DNA from: Volvariella volvacea V23
Lineage: Eukaryota; Basidiomycota; Agaricomycetes; Agaricales; Pluteaceae
DNA length: 64,000 nucleotides
Direction of reading: 5' to 3'
Assembly (NCBI GenBank): GCA_000349905.1
Contig: KB722754.1
Location: 626,824 to 690,823, forward strand
A model generated the notes under the pieces. The model had not been told where the DNA came from, made no database searches, and saw only the letters and a list, made by a program, of their open reading frames with translations. Within the stretch, counting starts at the first letter, position 1. Each line of letters starts with the position of its first letter. The translations under genes were made by a program, and so were the position numbers. Shown piece by piece: positions 12,971-25,058 of the stretch.

Positions 12971-15034
12971 ATGTGCCTCCTACCCAGTGAAACAGCACAC
13001 GAACAGCAGCACGAATCATACCATACGAAGGACTCAAGACGCCGAAGCGTACCCGTGGTCTTGTATGGCGCAAGTCAAGATGACAGCTCGGAAGATTTTC
13101 AGGGCGATTTAGGGTATGTCATCTGTTTCTGTTCCGTCGGTGGGCACCTACAAATCAATATCACACTCATCCATAGCATGCGGTTTGCGGAGCTCTTGGG
13201 CGATATGTACCAGGAGACTCTCAACGAGGTGAACAGGCATAGTGCTGACTTGTACGTCAATCCGCTCGCTATTTGATCGATCTGTGGCTGACAGCATTCA
13301 GCGTAACAACTGATCTACCAGCTGAGACGAGATCTCGCCTAGTCGCTGCACTCGACACCTGGCAATTCGAACCATACAATCTCGATGACAATGATGTCGT
13401 AGCATGCACACTGCTGTTGTTTGAAGCTCTGTATCGCGTTGAAGGAATGGAGGAAGCGGTTGGCATATCTCTGGGTTCGTTTCCCCGTTTCGATCTTCCG
13501 CAGCGCACTAAGCAGTTTGGTACAGATCAACTATCGCCATTCATCCAGCACCTGCGCCAGATTTACAGATGGAAAAACTCATATCACAACTACGAACACG
13601 CTCTAGATGTACTGCAAGCGACGCAATCTTACCTGCAGTCCGAAGAAATGGTTCCTCCACTTTCGATATTACTGGAACCTAATCAAAAATGGAAGCGGAA
13701 AAGGGCTTTTGACAGTGGACCGTTGATTACTTGTCTTGGTTTGCGTGAGGTTTTCGTTCTATACGTCGCTGCGATTGGTCATGACGTCGGCCATCCCGGC
13801 TTCACCAATCTTTTCATGGTGGGTTGCATTGGATGTTTTGGCTCGTCTTGTTGTAATGATTCTTCCTCGAACAGAACAATGCACGAACACCACTATCTAT
13901 TGTCTATGATGGCAAATCCGCTCTAGAGCACATGCACGGTCATCTCCTTTTGCGCGTAATGCGGCATCATGGGTTAGGCGGTTTGGTTGACAGTGGGGTT
14001 GAGGGGGTGAATGCACGCAAGTTGCTCTGGCAGTCAGTCCTCGCGACTGACATGAGTGTGCATGGTACCTTCATGAACAACTTCCAGAAGCTGGTGGACA
14101 ACCCGAGACAGGGCACCCTTTGTGATCGCCAGGTCCTTGTATGTCAAGCTCTATTGAAATGTGCAGACATAAGTAATCCTGTGAGTGTGACATATGTGCC
14201 GTCTTCAAGGTCCCAGACTAACTTGAACTTTATTGATCAGAGCCGTCCTTACTGTGTTTCACAGCATTGGGCTAGTGCACTCATTGAAGAATGGTTCCTT
14301 CAGGCGATGTTCGAGCAACAGCTGGCCCTACCCCAAAGCGTGCAATCCTCTAAAGCTCCCTTGAAAGAGGCGGAATCACAAGTGTTCTTCATCACTGCTT
14401 TTGCCAAACCCTTGCTCGATCTGGTCTCATCATTGCGTGCTATACCGGGTATGTGAAATCTTGAAACATGTCCAGGAGATAGCACTCAAGTTTTTTCCTG
14501 TTTGTAGGCATGAGAGAATACGCCCAACAATGTACTTCCAACCTGGAACAATGGAGAGAACGGTGCATGAAGTTGGCACGCCAAACCGAGCAGAACGAGG
14601 AACTTCCCCCACCCCCAGTGTCACCAGATGCACACTTTCAGGGTGCATTTCCTCCGACATTACCGTTCGCTCTTCGTCCCACAGGGTCTGGTTCATCAAG
14701 CTCTAGCGAGGTTAATTTCGCCCCACCACCGCCATCTTCAACGTCCACCCTTGCTCCACCGTCAAGCGCTGCGTCTGGGTCAACGATAGTTAGCTCCGGC
14801 AATAACGGCATCCCTACTCCACCACAAAGTGCCACCGCGAAAAAAGTAACGAAGCAGTCCCTTCATTCCAACCGGAACTCGTGGAGTCCCCTGCCCTCAA
14901 GGTCTCCAGCTTCGCATCAGCCTCTCCATGTTGCCAGGAATACAAGCTCACCACTGGCATCTGCGACTCCACCGTCCTCCGCCACTCCCTCCATCTCCCC
15001 GACTGCCCATGCTGCAACCACCAACAACCAGTGA
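12971..15034 (+). CDS. PDE2: Class I 3',5'-cyclic nucleotide phosphodiesterase (PDE2-like)
   Basis: Hydrolyses cAMP to AMP and so lowers PKA signalling; this is the high-affinity Pde2 type of fungi. Exons join(12971..13113,13177..13251,13302..13818,13875..14180,14241..14448,14508..15034) close in phase and give about 591 aa. Catalytic HD-domain motifs are HNYEHALDV near residue 167 (first metal/acid His), HDVGHPGFTN near 233 (metal ligands H, D), and LLKCADISNP near 345 (last metal Asp), followed by a conserved Trp-rich helix. The last 130 residues are Ser/Pro/Thr-rich and likely disordered. The true start is unresolved: the exon with SRRRSVPVVLYG probably has upstream exons beyond the 100-N gap, and ATG 12971 is only the first in-frame ATG. 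It is followed in tandem by SEC24, 471 bp on. Confidence 0.88.
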
Positions 15035-15505
15035 ACAGAAGTGTTATCAACGGTTCAAACAGCGTCACCCAACCTGTGGTGGTCGTACCAGCATGAGCAC
15101 CGCTATCATCCAAACTTGATGGACACCGCAGACGACTCATACCTCCACCCCCTATCCCCATCTGCTCTTGTATCGATTGATTGTTGAAAAGCGTGTATAA
15201 CCCATATTTAACGAGTCTGAGGTGCTTTTGCACGGCTGTTCTTTTGTCTTCTTTGTTCCCAAGGCATAGTCTTCCCTCATTCACGCAATCGGTAGAAGTC
15301 TTTAGTGTATCCATGTGTACCACGAGCACCATCTTGAATTTGTTCTTTTCAGTGCAGGTGCTGCTGTCCCGTTTCCCGTTGCGGGAGTCCGATCGGCGCG
15401 CTGTTTGGCAACGCGGGGGCGGGCAAACAAGCAGGGCCACGTGGGTCCGGGGGCGCGCGAATATGAAGTCGCGGGTTTTAGCGCTATAAGTGACGTCTGA
15501 CCTTC
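15035..15505 (+). promoter_or_regulatory. SEC24 upstream region with CACGTG E-box
   Basis: Intergenic 471 bp between the PDE stop and the SEC24 start. A GC-rich block at 15405-15470 contains CACGTG at 15438-15443, a palindromic bHLH-type site 63 bp before the SEC24 ATG. The regulatory role is inferred only. Confidence 0.35.
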
Positions 15506-18500
15506 ATGAGTGCTTCTTGGAATCACATCCCACAACCACCACACACAGCAGGTCAAGGGTTGAGAGGTACCTCTCCCGCGAATCGCTCCAAGAATTCCTG
15601 CTAATTGCTCATACAGGCCCACGCACTCGTCTTGACCCAAATCAAGTGCCCTCGCCAATCGATACAATAGAACCGGATCGCGATGAATGGGAAAACCAGG
15701 CGTTTATGACCTTCTCAGGGAAAAAACCACCCTTATCCACGACTGATTTCGTCGCCGTTGACCAAGGCTAGTTGTGTTACCTTTCCTATTGCCGGGTTCA
15801 GGGTGTAGCGAACGTGTGCCCTGCAACTCGATTCAGAAGCTGTTTCCAAATTCTGACTTGCAAATCTCTTCTCCTTGCGTCGTCAATCGTGAATCTGTGC
15901 TTTGGGGAACCTTACAGGCAATGCATCTCCCAAATTTGTTCGGGTTTCCACGTGGGCTATTCCAAGTACCTCACGTCTGGCTGGCGACTGTCATGTACCG
16001 ATGGCCGCTGTCTTCCAACCATTCGCCGATTTGGACCCACGTGAGGATGCTGTTCCCATCATAGATTTTACACAATCGGGTCCGCCAAGATGCCAGCATT
16101 GCAGGGCGTATGTTAATCCTTGGTGTACCTGGGTTGCTGGTGGTAATCGGTGGAAATGTAATCTATGTAAGCACGAAACTGACGGTATGTTACAACCTTT
16201 TATGTGCGATAACATTGTCCTTTATCAACTGCTGCAAATTCGCGCTTATGGCTTACCTGTGAACCCATTCATACGTTGTTACCTTCCCAGTGCCGGTCGA
16301 ATACTTCTGTAATCTTGATGCCGACCAAATACGGCTCGATTACCGCGAACGACCCGAACTAACGAAGGGCACTGTGGACTTTGCTGTCGGAGAAGAATAT
16401 TGGGCCACGCACCCTCCACCCAGACTGAACATGCTCTACTATTCGACGGAACCGCCAACGGCAGGACCGAAGGCACCAGCACCGATGAATTTTGTTTTCG
16501 TGTTTGATGTCTCTCAGGAAGCAGTCCAATCCGGCGTGCTACACGCCGCGTGTTCAGCCCTTCTAGCTATCCTTTATGGTGGGACGTCCCCCGAAGGTGC
16601 TGCGTTGGAACCATGCTTTCCGGCGGGAAGTCAGCTGGCCATCCTGTCCTTTGATCATACAATTCATTTTCACGACCTATCGGTGCGTCATGTGCATCCT
16701 ATCTTGCCATTGATGTCCAATATCATCCTGTCTCTACTGTTTGCTGATATGAAGGGGATCTCAAACTTACCCGTTCCCCTAGTCAGATCTAGTTCCCATG
16801 CTGGTTGTTCCCGATATTGAAGAAGTCTTTTTACCATTACGAAACGGACTGTTTGTCGATCCCACTGAACGCCGGCAGGTCTTTTGCGTTTGCGTGGGTG
16901 GGAAAACTATATTAATTGCCTGAAATGTATGCAGTTCGGCTATTCAAACTCTTCTAGAAACACTGCCCCAGCGATTTGAAGAGACCCTCAACGTCGATTC
17001 TGCACTGGGTGCCGCATTACGTGCATGTCTAGCCGCATTGGTAGGTTTGATTCAGTACCTTCTGTGGAAATGTCACATACATTATGTATGCAGGCAGGTC
17101 GTGGCGGACAGGTGGTGGTTTTCCAAACAGTCATGCCTAAACTTGGCCCAGGTGCACTGCAGGGACAACCCCCCGAGAGCGAGTTGTATGGCACCGACAA
17201 GGAAAAAAGCCTATACAAGCCTCGGCACGTCGCCTGGGGAGAGCTTGGCGAGGCCTGTGCGATGGAAGGTGTTGGAGTCAGTATCTTCCTAACCCCAAAC
17301 CAGTTCATCGATGTGGGATCAATTGGTAGGTCGTCCACCTCAGCACATTAAAGCTATTAAATAGTCTTGAATGAGATCTAATCGGTGTTTGCCCTGCTGA
17401 CCTCTTCCCTCCGACGTTTGTTCCTATCTCTAGGTGCTGTTGCCTCGCTGAGTGGAGGAGAGCTGTTTTTCCATCCCCGGTTCGATCCTGATCGCGATTC
17501 TCCGGCATTTGTTGCGCAGATACAGAGGTTAATGCGCCGAACGCAAGCGTATAATTGCACCATGCGAGTGCGGTGCTCGACAGGTCAGCTGGAATGCGTC
17601 CCTTTCCACGTTGGTCTGCATTCTGAAGCTTATTCTATTACCTTTACCCCACCGCCCTCCACTGGCGCTTCTCTCTGCATGCCGCACCAGGTCTCCGCAT
17701 TTCGCAGCACTACGGTAATTTCTTCCAGAGCTCGCCAACAGACCTAGAATTTGGTGTTCTCGACGCCGACAAGTCAGTCACTATCAAATTCGAGCACGCG
17801 AGCCGTTTAGACCCCCGGGATTATGTATACCTTCAATCTGCAGTACTCTATACCACACGGGATGGACAAAGGAGAGTTAGGGTATCCAATACGGTCTTGC
17901 AAGCAGTGGAGCTGGCGGGGAGCGTATACCAACATGCCGACCAGGATGTGACTGCTTGCTTTTGGTTACGAGAAGGTGAGAAGGGCATGTCGGCCAGTGA
18001 AAAGATTTATACAATGCATTGCAGCCCTATCGAATATGTCACGGCGCAAGATGTCCCTGATCCGAGAAGAACTAACGGAACATTGCTCATCCCTCCTCTA
18101 TGGTTATCGGGAGATGTGCGCCGCCGCAACAAGGTCCACACAGGTAGCGAAAGCCCCCAATGTGTATCACGACAGCTCTGATGTGGAGTCTAATCATAGC
18201 TAATCATCCCGGACTCCTATAAAGGTTTGCCTGCGTACGTTCTAGGTATACAGAAGACCAAACCCTTAAAAGGTCGGTCATCAGCGATACAGACTAGATC
18301 TACAACCCCCTTAACTAATGCCGTCTGCCGTTGCTGCGCCAGATCGGACTGTTTCCTCTGATGTGCGCAACTACCATGCCCATAGGTTGTTATCCACAAC
18401 CGTCCGCAGCGTGATGTTCCATCTATATCCTCGGTTCATGGCTCTGCATGACCTAAGCAACGATATTGCGATCCCGGGACCTGATGGTAACATTGCACTT

Positions 18501-19138
18501 CCATCGTTTATGCGAACTAGTCATCACTACATGCAGGCGCATGGAATCTATCTCATAGGTGAGTATCAGCGCGCATATACTTAGCTAACTAGCTAACCAC
18601 GTACCACCAGACAATGAGGATATTATGGTTTTCTGGATAGGGGGAAGCGCTTCGCCACAATTACTACTAGATTTGTTCGGGACTGACGACATCATGACTC
18701 TCGACACGGGAATGGTAAGTGGATGGCTATATGCTGCTCGTCCCTGGGTGGCTTATCTGAAACAGCGTCTCCCTGCCCTCGACACGCTGCTATCGGTTCA
18801 AGTTCGAAATATCCTGGCCCATAGGCTCAATTATAGAGGAAGAATATCTAAGATGTACATAGCAAGACAAAATTTAGACGCTGTGGAAATTGAATTTAGT
18901 GACATGCTAATCGAGGATCAAAATAATGCGACAGTTTCATACGTGGACTGTGAGTGTGGTACTTCCCCTTATCGCCCCCATCTCTCTTATCGTGTGTGCA
19001 CAGACCTCACAATACTTCATAATCAGATTACTGCGGTGAGTTTTCTCCGATGTAACCATCAGTGAGCCTACCTCACATCCAATCTAGAAGTCACAAGGAG
19101 GAACAACCACGACGACCTTACGGGGTGCACCTTGGTAA
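15506..19138 (+). CDS. SEC24: COPII coat cargo adaptor SEC24
   Basis: Cargo-binding subunit of the inner COPII coat; pairs with Sec23 at ER exit sites. Sixteen exons close in phase and give about 837 aa: join(15506..15566,15617..15766,15918..16184,16291..16682,16783..16874,16935..17040,17094..17325,17434..17583,17691..17975,18025..18143,18200..18272,18343..18558,18611..18714,18766..18949,19004..19035,19088..19138). The zinc finger has CQHC and CNLCKHE (about residues 129-155). The trunk/vWA-like part begins [10 protein letters not shown]. The beta-sandwich, helical and gelsolin parts follow ([29 protein letters not shown]), ending GAPW. The N-terminal Pro-rich arm is short. Two introns (15767-15917 and 16875-16934) need GC donors to keep the protein in frame. 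Tail-to-tail with the Num1-like gene, 377 bp apart. Confidence 0.94.
15767..15917 (+). other. Candidate GC-AG intron in SEC24
   Basis: The exon ends CAAG and the next bases are GCTAGT; no GT donor gives the expected V-D-Q-G-N. With a GC donor and the CAG acceptor at 15915-15917 the reading frame continues without change. Confidence 0.7.
16875..16934 (+). other. Candidate GC-AG intron in SEC24
   Basis: A nearby GT donor (16879) would leave the frame one base wrong. Splicing at GCAGGT (16875) joins CG to T and yields ...DPTERRSAIQTLL..., the expected Sec24 sequence. Confidence 0.6.
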
Positions 19139-19515
19139 TCATTACGAGTAATTGTGTAAACAATTCCTTACAGCTTTTCCCAAATAAGCGAGTACCATAG
19201 AACAAGGAGATAACGGAGCGAGATCCAATGTCTAGATGTTGGGCAAGGAATGAGTGATATTCTGTGATGACACGGAATAATTTGAATACTACATGGAATC
19301 AAAACAAGTAGTAAAGGAGAGGCTGTAGATTGTTATAACACCCGAGAACTGGGCAATTCATTATATGTGATTGTTCTGGTATAGTGGAAAGAGGGGGGCA
19401 GGACAAAAGAAAACGAGGAAGAGAGGGATAAATCGATTGAGCGAGAGTGGGTAACCTGGGTGTGATATATGTGGGTACTTGGGAATCAAAAAACAAAATC
19501 AACTCGTCCGAGAGC

Positions 19516-22500
19516 TTATGAATCGTGGTTTGGAACATTCTTTATGCGACGAGAGCCAAAGCGAAGTTTGCCGTCTTCACCTCTACCCCAAGAAAAGATA
19601 CCACCACCACCACCACCACCACCACCTGTATCGTGAGAATGAGAGCTACCTGCGCGGGATCGGAACGACCATGCTGGTGAAACGGGACGAGCAGCTGGCT
19701 CAGGTTCCAGGTGTTCAGCTTGTGGTTGGTGAGCAGGCGCGTGATCGTGATGATGGTGATGGTGGTGATGGTGTTTGTGGCCAACAGTGTGTCTGCCATC
19801 ACAGCAAGCACGTACGTTCTCCAATCCTTCATATCCATCATCTGACATCATCTCATCGTGAAGTTCAAAATCCAACTCCTCCGAGTCCTGAACGGGAACA
19901 TCGACAAACGACTTGCCAGGGCTATAAGGTGCATCCATAGCATGATTATATCTAAGGTATTCAAGGGCAGGAGTCCCAGAGCGCTTGCCGATGGAACCAC
20001 CGATTGAGAGTTGAGAGCGGCTGCGACGTTGTCTGGGAGTAGTATTCCAAGGTTCACCTGCTCTAGGGCTTCTCGCACTCCGTTGGCTCTGAGGGCTTGC
20101 TCCAAGGACCTGACGTCGATCATCATCCGTAAAATCAACGGATGCTGGGCTTTGGGGGACGACATTTAGTGGCGATTGAACGCTTGGTCCGCTAGGTCGG
20201 CTGAGCAAGTACTTGAGGGCCTATTAAAAAGGATATCATTAGTTCTTATGCATCAGAGTAGGTCGAGCGGTACTTGCATTGAGCCAGATATCGTGCCTTT
20301 CCTTTGTCGGAGCTGTAATCTTCATTTCACGTTGAGGCGTGGACACGACGACACTGTATTGGTACAGGCCGGGAGGCATGGGGTTAGGGTCCAATACAGA
20401 TCGAACTCCCTCAATATATGCTAGTGAAGCTGTTAGAAGATAAGCAAGGACAATAAGTGAACAACATACCGCTCTTTGCACTTGACTCTGATACATTTGA
20501 AGAGCCCGGATCCGCGGAACTCCAGTACAGCGTCTTAGTATAGGGGTGTACCCAGAAGAACCTTTTATGTCTCCGTTCACCGTGACCCTTCCCGATGGCC
20601 TTTCGAGTATACTTGTACAAGAACTCTCCGATCATAGTTTGAGTGATGGCATGAATAACTGTAGGATCGGTAGCTGTTCCACTGTTCGGTGTACCGCCAT
20701 TGGTGGTATTTCCAAGATTATGCGCCCGGGGAGTGATGTCTGCGGATTTCTCGGGGGTTATTGGCTCAGTCGGGGATCTCAGATGGCCAAAAGCATGTTC
20801 GGACGAAACTGAGGATCTTGGTGAGGCAACACTCCTATCAGACGGAGCAAGGGAGGTGGAAGAGAATTCTCTGCGCTCTCTATCTCGGATGGTGAATGTA
20901 GCAATACCACCGACAGCCAAAGATTGTGGAATGTAGGTGGAAGCATTCACAGATCTGAAACTGCCTGTAGAAGGTCTCTGACTAACCGACGAATGCGGTG
21001 GCGGAAGAGTTGAACCATGGATGCGCACAGAGTTTCCACGGCTTGGTATACCGAGGATTGAACCAAGTGGCGTGGTTGCCCTTTGGATAAGTTCTGCTGG
21101 TGGTGGTGAGGATGGTCGTGGAGGTGGTGCCTCGTGGGAAGTGGTTGAGGCAGTCGGTATTCTTCGTTCGGGTATGAAGTTGGGCGGGGGCATAGAAGAA
21201 GGTGGGGGAGGTGCACGGGGAGGTGGAGGGAGAGCCATCATAGGAGGCTTGGACTTGTCCACAATAGTAGGTGCAGGTGTTGATGAAGATGGGACACGAG
21301 ATCTTGGGTGGTCATCAATAGCTGAAGACATAGCCGACTCAATGGATATCCTGCGGTCCGACGCAGACGTGCGAGGGCGTCCGAAGATTTGACTTGTCTC
21401 GCGCAGAATAGTCGGGCCTGGTGCGGGCATGGGCACGGGCATGGGGATTGTCCCTACTGGTGACACCACACCGGAGATGGGTGATCTAGGTCCAGGAGCT
21501 GTGGCAACAGTTGCATTAGCCTGCTGTGGTAGCGTAGTGGAAGGCGCTAAGCTTGCAGTAGAAGCCGCAGCGGAGACTGGAGGTCCAACGAATTGGAACT
21601 GTTGCTGGATATTCGAACCAACACGATACAACCCGAAGCCTTGTGGCATTGCCTGGACGACAGGTGCAAGAAGAGGCGCTGGTGGAGGAGTAGGGGGTTT
21701 CCACTCATCAGTCTGGATGGAAATTTCTCTGACTTCCGGCTTGGGAGGTACAACTGGCACCGGCACTGGAACTTCCACTGTAACTGTAATACGCTCAGGT
21801 TCGGGCAAGAAGTCGGCTGAGACACTGGCTGTCTTGTACTCGATTGGGGGGGGAGGGGGTGATTGTGAGGGGCGTGAGTCAAATGAATGTGAGGACACTC
21901 TGTCGTCTTCAACGAAGGATGTCGTCGATGGGTTAACGATGCTTCCCATATTTGACACTTTGATGCTTTCTGCATCGTCATCAAGATCATCCTCCTCGGA
22001 TGACCCTCCTTCAATGTCGGTAACGGTGTACACCGAGTGGAAGTCATCTCGAGACTCTGAAGCAGACGGTGTCGTCATCAAGATGCTTTGACGAGCGTCA
22101 TGATAATCGTCCATGTCAGTCTCCGTTTCAGCCCCCGTTTCGGTCTCGTTGCTTTCGTCTTCCTCCTCATAAGTCTGAGCAGGGCCGAGGAAGCTCCTGG
22201 TAATTGTTGTATCACCAGCCGAAGAGGAGTCGGCACTCCATGACAAATTAGCCATGTCATGCTGTGTAATAGTGCTTCTTCTGCTGATGGCGACATTACT
22301 GATGGTCGAAGGAAGCCTCTGTCTGGGGAGTTGCATAGGTGTCCGTACTTCATCCAGTGGCTCAGGAGGAGGGATTGTCTGGACCTCGGCCTGAACCATG
22401 ACAGGAAGTACTGGCTCTGGCTCTGGATCAGTGGATATACCAGCTTCTATACGAACGGGTTCAGGTGGTGGTGGAGGTGGAGGCACCTCTTCCTTCTCTT

Positions 22501-25058
22501 CCTCATGTTGAATACCAATCTCGGACTTGAGTACGACAACGACTGGTTCGGGCTCCTGCTCGTGCTGAATACCGACATCAGATTTTGGTATGATGATGAC
22601 AGGCTCCTCCTCGGTTTGCATCGAGGTTTCGACAAGAACAGGCTTGGGTTCAGGCGGGGGCAATGGCTCTGGTTCAGATTGGATGGCAACGTCGGCCATG
22701 ACCTTCTCAGGTAGGGGTTCTGGCTCGGGAACGGGTTCTGGCTCAGGAGCTGGTGGTGCGGGGGTAGGTGGAGGAACCTCTTCTGGCTCTGTTTGACAAC
22801 CGATCTCGGCAGTTTCAACATCGATGAACTGCTTGATAAGTTCGTTTTCTTGAGGTATTTCAATACCTTTCATAGGGGAGGTACCAGCACCACCGAGCTC
22901 TGTTGCTAAAACGCCGGGTGCGTCGATAAATGACGGCGGACGAGGCTCCTTGTAGGATACACCACCACGTGAACGTCGACCGGCTACTCCACCACGGACT
23001 GATCTTCCCAAGACATGGCGCAATGGGCTGGCGGCGTATGCTGAACCATTTGATGGTGCACGGCGAAGGATATTGGCGAATGCGGGGTCCATACCATCCA
23101 CACTAGCGCGGTTTGAGGGAGGTTCGAGAGGCGTAGGAGATGGTGACCGAGGGGGTTCGTGGTCCAGTTCTCTCTCCGGAGTTCGTTCGCGCTCAAACTC
23201 CCGTCGTTCTACAATCGTCTGCAGGTCCTGTCTACTGCCGAACAATGCATCACCCTCGTCATCATCTGTGCGGCTGAAACGCGTGGATGTTGGTGATTTT
23301 GGTGGCGGTGAAACATCCTCGATTCTGTGATCGTCTTCCCAGTCAGAGGCAGGGCTATGGGCAACCATACCAAGTCTCTCGATAAGGCTTATGCCCACCC
23401 TACCACCTCGTCCTCGTCCTCTTCCACGAGTAGGTCGATGTGGAGTACGTTTGGGAGCAGTCTTAGGTTCAGCGACTTCCTCATCCACATATTCCTCATT
23501 ATCATCATCTTCATCGACAACACCTCCCGGGGTGAGGGTCTCCAACTTGTTACGGTACTCCAACTTGAGTTGCTTCTCGCGTTGAAGTGTGCCCTTCAAT
23601 GTATTGATTTGTCTCTGTGCATGGGCAAGGCGCTGTTGGAGGGCTTCGATTTCATTATTAGGATGATTTGCGGCGAGGAATGTAGGTCGAACAGGCGAGG
23701 CTTCAGGTGAGTCTGGGAATTCGCCAAATTCGTCTGATGGATGTACAGGGGTGCTATCCAACCTTCTCCGAGCTGAAGCGCCTGGCGTAAAGGATTCGTC
23801 TTTCTCGCCTGTTGGTGAGAGGTAGTCTGATGTCTCTGCTCCATTAGGGGTTAACGGTGCCCCGAAGCGGGGGAAGCGTTTGCGTGCTGCCTCCGCCTTC
23901 AAATTATCAATGGTTTGTTGGAGATCGGATTTATCCCTTGAAAGGCCTGCAGCATGTTTACGAGCTTGCGCGATATCGGTCTCATGCTTAGCCTTCATTG
24001 CGGCAATATCAGCATTTAGACGCTCGATCTCGGCTTTCTGCTGCTCAGTGTGTGTCCGAGAGTGGGAGAGTTCGTTGGTAAGGCGCTTATTTTCGCTCTC
24101 GAGGCGCTGGATAGTTCCTGTCTTCTCTGTCAGTTGGGCAGCCTGCTCTTGCATTTGATACTCGAGATTCCAATTCGCGTCCTTATACCCCTCTGCCATG
24201 CGTTGCGCTTTAGAAGCTGAGATAGGAAGAAATAAGATGGATAAGTACCAGCTGCCTGCTCCTGCTGTCTTAGCGCCTTTTGGAGATTGTCAATCATCTT
24301 TTCGAGATCATCCTTCTCTTCCTTCATATCTTGGATGGCTTTGTCACGCTCCCCCAACAGGCTTTGCAAACGACGGACTTCGGTAAGCAAACCACTGCCA
24401 ATTTCAAAGGCAAATTCTAGTGGCAGAATTGAAGTTGGTAAGGATGTTTTGTCACAAGACGCAGAAATCTCGAACGCACCGACATCATCAGCTCTATGAG
24501 CAGCATTCTTCGCGCGTCGTGATTGTGCGGCAGAATTTGCGGCGTGTTTGGGTCGTTCAGGCTCCTCACGGGGCGGTAGGTCGGTGAATTGTAATGAGGG
24601 TGATGGTATCCTTCCGTTAGTCGGTCGCTATATAATAAGATGACGCCACGAGCAGTGAAACAAATAGTCAAAATTTGAGCAATGCAAAACCAGGGGCAGA
24701 GGGGCGAAGAAGAGATAAGCACCTTAGAATTCGCAAAACCACTGGATAACTGAGCATTCTCCTCATCCCATCTCGCGATAGCGTCGGCAATTTCGTGATA
24801 TCTGTCGTACGCTTCGCGGTCGACGGTCGCATCATCGTCGATGGTATCAAATCCAAGCTGCCTCACTCTCTCCTCCAATTCGGCTTGCTGGGCTAAGACC
24901 CGCTGCCCAAGCGCGCCTGCTTGCTGAAGTTGCTTCTCCTTGGACTCGAGAAGATTTGTAAGGTAGTCCTTAAGTTCGCCGGCGGTTGAAAAGAGTGATG
25001 AATGAGGAGAAAAGTCGGTAGGTGACATGACCGGGGCACCTTCCCTTGAATGGGCCAT
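19516..25058 (-). CDS. NUM1: Num1/Mcp5/ApsA-type cortical anchor with PH domain
   Basis: Cortical protein that tethers dynein and mitochondria and drives nuclear positioning (family knowledge from yeast Num1, fission yeast Mcp5, Aspergillus ApsA). Exons complement(join(19516..20220,20278..20420,20470..24216,24249..24627,24723..25058)) close in phase and give 1769 aa. N-terminal half: coiled coils (TEVRRLQSLLGERDKAIQDM and on through AEGYKDANW). Middle: acidic/Pro-rich disorder with repeated Q-T/S/H-E motifs (see finding). PH domain about 1440-1545: TMIGEFLYKYTRKA, RRHKRFFWVHPYTKTLYW, then DPNPMPPGLYQYS and ITAPTKERHDIWLNALKYLL. C-terminus: His and Gly runs, GIFSWGRGEDGKL. The intron at 20277-20221 has a GCAAGT donor. 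Start at MAHSREGAP; no in-frame ATG lies just upstream. Confidence 0.93.
20221..20277 (-). other. GC-AG intron in the Num1-like PH domain
   Basis: The donor is GCAAGT, the textbook GC-donor sequence, and the acceptor is AATAG. Splicing gives ...DIWLN-ALKYLL..., the conserved end of the PH domain. The GT four bases downstream would break phase. Confidence 0.8.

Noticed and set aside
17976..17997. 22-nt intron ending at GGCCAG in SEC24
   Set aside because: Too short to be spliced; the 49-nt choice ending TTGCAG at 18024 gives [13 protein letters not shown] in phase.
19590..19770. Runs of CAC/GGT and GAT/CAT triplets that could be called microsatellites
   Set aside because: They encode Gly and His runs at the C-terminus of the Num1-like protein; kept as part of that gene.
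21429..22091. 220-codon plus-strand open frame opposite the Num1-like gene
   Set aside because: Gly/Ser-biased mirror of Pro/Glu-rich coding DNA; the minus frame carries the conserved protein.
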